A DNA stretch of 64,000 nucleotides from CAZAMP01 sp964486455 (GTDB lineage Bacteria > Eisenbacteria > RBG-16-71-46 > CAZAMP01), in NCBI GenBank assembly GCA_964486455.1, contig CAZAMP010000004.1, forward strand, positions 1-64,000, given 5' to 3'. The notes beneath the pieces are model-generated. The model searched no databases, was not told the DNA's origin, and was given only the letters and a program-made list of their open reading frames with translations. Made by a program: the position numbers and the translations under genes. This document shows, piece after piece, positions 59,388 to 64,000 of this stretch; positions within the stretch are counted from its first letter, which is position 1; each line of letters begins with the position of its first letter.

Positions 59388-59978
59388 CTATGGCGTGCCT
59401 CCTTTCCTCCGTGCGTCCGCGAGGTCACTCCGAATTCGCTCGACCGTGCGATCCGTCCATCCGTCATAGCGATGGGCGAGCTTCCCGTCGGCCGAGATGT
59501 GCAGGCACATTGGAGTGATCGGTCCGGAAGTGCCCAACGCCTTGAGGATCGCCTCCATGGCCCGGCCACCGGGATCGATGAAGACGGGTAGCTTCACTTG
59601 AGCACGATTCAGGAACTCGTCCACCTGTTCCGGCAGCTCCCGGTACTCGGGAAGCGCCAAGGCAAGGAAGCGCGCCGGGAAATCCCTCTCGCGACCCTCC
59701 GCGGCCAAGATGTCGAACGCGCGGAGTGCCCGTCGGGATTCCGGCTGGAACATCGACCAGTAAAGGATCACGACGCCGGCTTCCGGGACCGAATCGCCGA
59801 CAACCTCGTTCAGGGTGTGGGGCGCTCCGTCCAGGTCGACGAGTGACACGCGATCCCCCCTCGACCAGAGACTCTCGCCGGACGCGGGGGCGGTCAGAGA
59901 CACCACAAGCAGCATCGCCGACACACCGATCCCGGCCAGCATGCTTCGTGTCCTCGGCCGACGGACCCTACCGGTCAT
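59388..59978 (-). CDS. TlpA/redoxin-fold exported protein without CxxC
   Basis: 196 residues from the ATG at 59978 (GAAG six bases upstream). Signal anchor (AGIGVSAMLLVVSLTAPASG), then a thioredoxin-like fold: GDRVSLVDLDG, VVILYWSMFQPESRRALRAF at the place where TlpA has WATWCGPC, the strand LPVFIDPGGRAM, and PITPMCLHISADGKL. Both redox cysteines are lost (Trp-Ser-Met-Phe-Gln-Pro), so it is not an oxidoreductase. It may bind a partner or small molecule. The stop TAG overlaps the possible ATA start of cvpA. Confidence 0.72.
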   Translation of the reverse strand: MTGRVRRPRTRSMLAGIGVSAMLLVVSLTAPASGESLWSRGDRVSLVDLDGAPHTLNEVVGDSVPEAGVVILYWSMFQPESRRALRAFDILAAEGRERDFPARFLALALPEYRELPEQVDEFLNRAQVKLPVFIDPGGRAMEAILKALGTSGPITPMCLHISADGKLAHRYDGWTDRTVERIRSDLADARRKGGTP

Positions 59979-60056
59979 TGAATTCTTCAAACCTCGACCT
60001 CGTTTCTGGAGGCGGCACCGAGAGAATACCCATCCGTCTATCCCCAGACAAGCAAG

Positions 60057-60575
60057 CTACGCCACGCCACCGGACGACCGATCGACGGAACGCATCGGCC
60101 CACGCCCCGATCGTATGCCACATCGCCTGAGGCGGGCGAGGATGCGGCGCACGTGCGTTCCCACCCAGAACACCCGCCCGCAGCTCCCGCATCGCGTGAA
60201 ACGCCGATGGTGGAGGAAGACATAGGGTGGCAGCCGGTCTTTCACTGCGCTCGGATCGCACCGCTCCAACCGCGTGTTGCAGACACCGCAACGCGCCAAT
60301 GGCGCCTCGGGAGGGCTGAACGCGTTTCCGATCGCCCGCAGCTGGTCGTCCAGCAGCTCCGACCGAATGATGAAGCCATCAAACGCGGCACGCGACGAGC
60401 GACTGATCAGACAGCGGCCCTCGCGCCGCGCGCGATGAAGGAGTCGCGGCATCGGTTCATCCGCGCCGTCCTCGACGTCCCAGCCGGCATAGCGCATCCA
60501 TCTGGCCAGACGTCTAACCGTTGTATCGGCGAGAAACATCGTCCCCGAGGCTCGCGATGCCATCGGTGGAATCAT
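60057..60575 (-). CDS. Mut7-C RNase domain protein
   Basis: 172 residues with the Mut7-C (DUF82, PIN-like) fold: FLADTTVRRLARWMRYAGWD, ISRSSRAAFDGFIIRS, DDQLRAIGNAF with conserved acidic residues, and a zinc ribbon (CGVC ... CGSC) near ~95-135. Expected to be a Mg-dependent ribonuclease. The ATG at 60575 shares a base with the stop of the neighbouring hydrolase (TGATG), so both are made together. Tail ~25 residues is Arg-rich. Confidence 0.85.
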   Translation of the reverse strand: MIPPMASRASGTMFLADTTVRRLARWMRYAGWDVEDGADEPMPRLLHRARREGRCLISRSSRAAFDGFIIRSELLDDQLRAIGNAFSPPEAPLARCGVCNTRLERCDPSAVKDRLPPYVFLHHRRFTRCGSCGRVFWVGTHVRRILARLRRCGIRSGRGPMRSVDRSSGGVA

Positions 60576-61330
60576 CAGACTTCGAACGACAGAAGATCGC
60601 TCGCCTTCTCCACTCGACCGTCGAAACCGGCCTTTGCCTGTCCCACGACGTCGACCTCGTCACAGACGGGATAGAGATGAGACAGCAGCAACCTCTTCAC
60701 GCCCGCCGCCGCCGCCAATTCCCCAACCTGCCTCGCGTTCATGTGACCGTCGTACTCCGTCCCCTCGGGGAGCGAGCATTCAGCGATCAGCACGTCGGCA
60801 CCCCTCGCGAGATCGGTCAGCCGATCGGTCGGACCGGTGTCTCCGGTAATGGCTACGATTCCGCCGTCCGGGCTCTCAAACCGGTAACCCACGGCCGGCA
60901 CGGAATGCGCCACCGGAATCGCCCCCACGCGCAGCGATCCGAGGGTGAACCGGTCATCCTCGACCTCGCGCGTGACGATCTCGTACTCCTCGCCCACGCA
61001 CCACTGGCCAAAGACCTTCATGAGATCGTCGTAAAACCTTTGAAACGAAGGCGGTCCGAAGATCGGAATGTCGTGCCCTCTCCGTATGCCCGGCGTGTGC
61101 TTGATCCCGAAGAGAATCGGCACGAGGTCGGCGACATGATCGGGGTGGATGTGCGTGAAACACATTCCGGTGAGTCCATGCACGTTCAAACCGGCGGACA
61201 CCATTCGGCCGAGGGTCCCGGAGCCCGCATCAACGATGACGAGGGAGTCGCCATCACGGACGGCCACTCCGGCCGGTCCCCGATCAGCCCGAGGCACGCA
61301 TGTCCCGGAACCGAGAATGGTGACGTTCAC
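60575..61330 (-). CDS. Metallo-beta-lactamase-fold hydrolase (RNase Z-like)
   Basis: 251 residues, MBL fold: ILGSGTCVPRADRGPAG at the start, the zinc motif THIHPDHVADL (~60), a further His (AHSVPAVGYRF, ~140), Asp in ITGDTGPTDRL (~160) and HLYPVCDEVD near the end. The set GSGT and HxHxDH matches the RNase Z/arylsulfatase-like subgroup. It may process tRNA 3' ends or cleave a small ester. Together with the coupled Mut7-C gene it suggests an RNA-processing pair. Confidence 0.85.
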   Translation of the reverse strand: MNVTILGSGTCVPRADRGPAGVAVRDGDSLVIVDAGSGTLGRMVSAGLNVHGLTGMCFTHIHPDHVADLVPILFGIKHTPGIRRGHDIPIFGPPSFQRFYDDLMKVFGQWCVGEEYEIVTREVEDDRFTLGSLRVGAIPVAHSVPAVGYRFESPDGGIVAITGDTGPTDRLTDLARGADVLIAECSLPEGTEYDGHMNARQVGELAAAAGVKRLLLSHLYPVCDEVDVVGQAKAGFDGRVEKASDLLSFEV

Positions 61331-61337
61331 GATCGCC

Positions 61338-62117
61338 TCAGAAGCTCAGTAGCACCGGATCACCGATGCCGACCCCGAGCTTGCGGTGCGCGTTGCCGTC
61401 GCGGATCGCGATCTCGAGGAAGTTCGTGCTGCCGAACATGGCCACGAGCGACCCGCGTGGCGCGTCCCGGTACGTTCTTGACATCTTGTCGATCACGCGG
61501 CCGCTCAGCTCCACGCGGCACGACTGGCCGGCGGAACGTTTCTCTACCACGTCGTGGGCGATGTTCGTCACGAGGTTGCCGAAGGCGTCCACGTAGATCA
61601 CTTCACCACGGATCCCGTCGTTGAACATGAACGGCTGGCGCGGCTCCAGGCGAACGAGATCCTTGGCCGGCGGACCGAACGCGTCCGGCTCGGTGCCCAG
61701 GCTCATGTGCGCGGCTGCGGGCGCGAAGATGTCGCGGCCGTGAAAGGTGTCGCTCACGGCGGTGAGTCGATACGCGGACTCGCGGAGCTCCCACGCCTCA
61801 GCGCCTTCTTCGAGAATCATCGAGAAGATACCGTTGTCCGGTCCCACGAATAGCTGACCACCGCAGCGTCCCACGATCGGGCGACGCGGCCCGCCCACGC
61901 CGGGATCCACGACGGCGACGTGAATGGTGCCTTCCGGGAAGAACCTGTAGCTACTGCGGAGGATGATGGCCGCCTGAGTGATGTCCTGCTTGGCGATGTC
62001 GTGGCTCAGATCGACGATCTGCACGTCAGGGGCGATCCCGAGGATCGTGCCCTTCATCGTCCCCACGTAGTAGTCACGCGTCCCGAAATCCGACGTCAAC
62101 GTGATGACCCTCTTCAT
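61338..62117 (-). CDS. SAM hydroxide adenosyltransferase (DUF62 family)
   Basis: 259 residues from the ATG at 62117, with GGGAGAAGG directly before. The family pattern is complete: ITLTSDFGTRDYYVGTMKG (~5), IVDLSHDIAKQDITQAA (~35), AVVDPGVGG (~70), LFVGPDNGIFS (~88) and GDPVLLSF at the end. The enzyme hydrolyses S-adenosylmethionine to adenosine and methionine; related fluorinases and chlorinases share the fold. The Asp and His of the hydroxide subgroup are kept. Overlaps cutA by four bases. Confidence 0.93.
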   Translation of the reverse strand: MKRVITLTSDFGTRDYYVGTMKGTILGIAPDVQIVDLSHDIAKQDITQAAIILRSSYRFFPEGTIHVAVVDPGVGGPRRPIVGRCGGQLFVGPDNGIFSMILEEGAEAWELRESAYRLTAVSDTFHGRDIFAPAAAHMSLGTEPDAFGPPAKDLVRLEPRQPFMFNDGIRGEVIYVDAFGNLVTNIAHDVVEKRSAGQSCRVELSGRVIDKMSRTYRDAPRGSLVAMFGSTNFLEIAIRDGNAHRKLGVGIGDPVLLSF

Positions 62118-62467
62118 CCTTCTCCCCCCTGATGCCCACACTGCTCCTGAAGCCACGCAAGGTAGCGAGGAGCTCCAGCGACGACCGGCAAGGCAATGAC
62201 CTCGGGAACCTCATACGAATGTAGCCGTTCTATCCTCTCCTTCAACTCCTCGAAGCGCCCTGAATCCGTCTTGATGATCAGCAGGCTTTCCTCATCATCG
62301 CAGATGCCGCCTTTCCAACGATAGAGCGATCGGACCGCGGGAACGATGTTCACACACGCCGCGAGGGACTCGTCCACCAGCGCGCGGGCGAGCGCTGTCG
62401 CCTCATCGGGCGGGGCCGTTACGAACACAACGGACGCATCTGTCACGAGGACCTCTTCCTTCCCCAC
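62114..62467 (-). CDS. cutA: Divalent-cation tolerance protein CutA
   Basis: 117 residues: VVFVTAPPDEATALARALV, the hallmark LAACVNIVPAVRSLYRWKG, ESLLIIKTDSGRFEELKERI and the end HSYEVPEVIALPVVAG. A trimeric ferredoxin-like fold linked to copper tolerance and possibly signalling. The GTG at 62467 shares its first base with the stop of the upstream gene (TAGTG). Neighbour of DUF62 and DUF4340 genes; role in this context is unknown. Confidence 0.95.
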   Translation of the reverse strand: MGKEEVLVTDASVVFVTAPPDEATALARALVDESLAACVNIVPAVRSLYRWKGGICDDEESLLIIKTDSGRFEELKERIERLHSYEVPEVIALPVVAGAPRYLAWLQEQCGHQGGEG

Positions 62468-63852
62468 TAGTTCGAGAGCGCGTCCCCCTCGGAGCGCACG
62501 AGCGGGGGATGATGAACCAGTCCGCCGATCAGCTCCAGATCGGACGCGCGTACACGGCCCGCGTGGGTGGCGCCTACCCGCCTGGCGAATGTCCGATCGC
62601 CCTCTCCCGTGACGACGACCACCTGAGTCGTTCCGTCGCCAAGCGTGACCGTCACCCTGAGCTCCGGTTCATCGAACCCAAGCCGAGCCAGCGCATCGGG
62701 GTCGTCGATGAACTCCTGCGCCCGGAGCACCGAGAGATTGCGGAACGCGGACTCGAGTGGGTAGGCAATCAGCTCTCGGCGACCGCCGTCCGGCATGGCC
62801 ATCATCCAGGTGCCCGCCGAATCGCGAACCGCGGCAAAGAGGGAATCCCCTCTGGCAATCTCCACCTCACTCACTTGAGACGTTTCGTAGTCGAGGATCC
62901 GTCGCTCCCTCAACGCGAACAAGGTCTTCAGATACTCGATTCGCGCGGACGCGCTGATCGTGAAGATCGCGGGCCCCGTGCTGCGCTTGGCGTAGTAGAA
63001 GTCACCCTCGCCGGCGGGGGCGCCCACCAGCAGGCTGTGCGACGAACCATCCTCCAAGAAGATCCCGATCAGGACATCCGGCGGTTCGAGTTGAAACTTC
63101 GCCGGGTCGTCCGCGAACTCCAGAACGAATTCCGCGATGAGCTGCGTGCGTAGGCGGCTCACGAGACCGTTGACGACGGCCTGATCCGCCTGAAACGAAG
63201 CCGGCTCCACGAGACTCCACGTGCGATCGGCGTCCCGCTCGATGATGAAGCGACCATCCGGGACAATCAGAACGACCCGTTCGGCATCCTCGCTCTTGAA
63301 GTTGGCGACGCGTCTGGAGCGATACCACATCGCCGGCCGCAGCAGATTCCCTTCAACGAACTCCTGCTCGATCAGGCAGACGTAGCTCGTGTCGTGGTCG
63401 ACGACGGCATAGTAGGTGTTGAACGCGGGGTTTCGCCGCCCGACCAAAAGCGTGCGGCGCTTCGATGCTCCGCCTGTGAACGGCTCGATCGTGGCGATGA
63501 TCGACGGCCGGTCGAGCTGGTACTTGATCTGCTGGCTGCGAGACCCCTCCACGATTCGCACCGCGCGCAGCGGCGAGAAGTACTCGAGCAGCGAGTGAAC
63601 GCGCGCGTCGTCGGCTCTGTCCTCAATGGGAACGAGGAGATTCCATTCACCGTCGTCGTCACGTCGCGCTTCGACCGTGTCCCGTTCGGTCTCGATCCGA
63701 AACCATGAGATGCGGGACTGATCAAGGCTCATGACCTCAAGAGCCGACGCTTCGCGCTCCGCGTCCGATGGCTTGTCCTTCTCCCATCGAAGAAGGTAGA
63801 AGAGCAGGGCCGCGAAGATCAGCGCAAGCACCCATGTGCTTCGCCAGCGCAT
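62467..63852 (-). CDS. DUF4340 domain protein
   Basis: 461 residues: an N-terminal membrane helix (STWVLALIFAALLFYLL), then a repeat-rich extracytoplasmic part in two similar halves (SWFRIETERDTVEARRDDDG, WNLLVPIEDRADD, then WSLVEPASFQADQAVVNGLV, YPLESAFRNLSVLRAQEFID), typical of DUF4340. These proteins sit next to GldF/GldG-like ABC systems and probably form an exported accessory. The ATG at 63852 touches the stop of the upstream GldG-like gene (TGATG). Confidence 0.88.
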   Translation of the reverse strand: MRWRSTWVLALIFAALLFYLLRWEKDKPSDAEREASALEVMSLDQSRISWFRIETERDTVEARRDDDGEWNLLVPIEDRADDARVHSLLEYFSPLRAVRIVEGSRSQQIKYQLDRPSIIATIEPFTGGASKRRTLLVGRRNPAFNTYYAVVDHDTSYVCLIEQEFVEGNLLRPAMWYRSRRVANFKSEDAERVVLIVPDGRFIIERDADRTWSLVEPASFQADQAVVNGLVSRLRTQLIAEFVLEFADDPAKFQLEPPDVLIGIFLEDGSSHSLLVGAPAGEGDFYYAKRSTGPAIFTISASARIEYLKTLFALRERRILDYETSQVSEVEIARGDSLFAAVRDSAGTWMMAMPDGGRRELIAYPLESAFRNLSVLRAQEFIDDPDALARLGFDEPELRVTVTLGDGTTQVVVVTGEGDRTFARRVGATHAGRVRASDLELIGGLVHHPPLVRSEGDALSN

Positions 63853-64000
63853 CAGACGTCCTGCCGCCGACGACGTGCCCAGACGGCGACGCCCAACGCC
63901 AGCACCAGCGCGGGATAGAGCACCATGGAGGTCATGCGAATGATCTTTCGTTGCGTGGTCGTGACGTGAAGGACGCGGTTCTCCGGGTCCTTCGGCCGGA
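63852..64000 (-). CDS. C-terminal end of a GldG-like ABC-associated protein, cut by the window edge
   Basis: The minus-strand frame upstream of DUF4340 is open to the edge. It reads KDPENRVLHVTTTQRKIIRM, then a membrane helix (MVLYPALVLALGVAVW) and the basic end ARRRQDV, stop at 63852. This is the end of the GldG/ABC_transp_aux family (periplasmic partner of an ABC-2 transporter), which is usually followed by a DUF4340 gene. Only ~49 residues are inside the window. Confidence 0.75.
   Translation of the reverse strand, partial: RPKDPENRVLHVTTTQRKIIRMTSMVLYPALVLALGVAVWARRRRQDV

Overview
The window looks like one contig of a GC-rich, Gram-negative, uncultured bacterium. A PorV/PorQ-family outer-membrane protein, a surface protein with a FlgD-like/T9SS-type C-terminal domain, several lipoproteins with fibronectin-III, PEGA or beta-propeller repeats, an LptE-like lipoprotein and a Wza/Wzc export system together suggest Candidatus Eisenbacteria or a nearby lineage of the FCB group. 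This placement is inferred from gene content and was not tested. The first ~600 bases are visibly AT-richer than the rest and end beside a tRNA-Arg(CCU), so they may be a mobile or chimeric edge.

Layout. 1-920: the C-terminal end of a TPR protein, a remnant of a Cys-rich secreted protein, and tRNA-Arg(CCU). 1284-6947: two polytopic GT-C-like membrane proteins, rfbC, and a secreted protein of unknown function. 7285-12158: a tight housekeeping run, murJ-uvrC-ogt-xerC/D, with overlapping stop/start codons. 12290-18419: a beta-barrel protein, a SNF2 helicase with a zinc-ribbon partner, an M3-peptidase-like protein that has lost its zinc site, and a YfgM-like TPR protein. 18794-23866 (minus): a lipoprotein, trxA, holA, lptE and a surface protein. 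24004-31508 (minus): nucleotide-sugar genes (wbpA-, wbpB-, wbpD- and wbpE-like plus two SDR epimerases) interrupted by a PorV gene. 31593-35255: a degenerate phosphatase-fold membrane protein and a CtpA protease.

35314-53932 (minus) is the centrepiece. It is about fifteen genes, mostly joined by stop/start overlaps, behind a near-consensus sigma-70 promoter (TTGACA-17-TATACT) at 54062-54090 with two phased direct repeats upstream. It encodes a PglF/WbpM-like dehydratase, a Wza-like exporter, a Wzz/BY-kinase, exosortase, EpsI, two genes of unknown function, a PrsK/PrsR-like two-component pair, an O-antigen ligase/polymerase, and a bacillosamine-like module (PglE-, PglD- and PglC-like). An acyl carrier protein and a lactate-racemase-like (LarA/DUF2088) gene are inserted into that module. 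I read this as an exopolysaccharide/glycan system that makes a modified, possibly hydroxyacylated, diamino-sugar primer. The PrsR-like regulator lacks the GAFTGA loop needed to work with sigma-54, which fits the sigma-70-type promoter.

54225-64000: two secreted/lipid-anchored proteins, a YIP1-family and an AI-2E/PerM-family membrane protein, cvpA, a TlpA-like protein without its cysteines, a Mut7-C RNase translationally coupled to an RNase Z-like hydrolase, a SAM hydroxide adenosyltransferase, cutA, a DUF4340 protein and the end of a GldG-like gene. No insertion sequence, rRNA or CRISPR array was seen.
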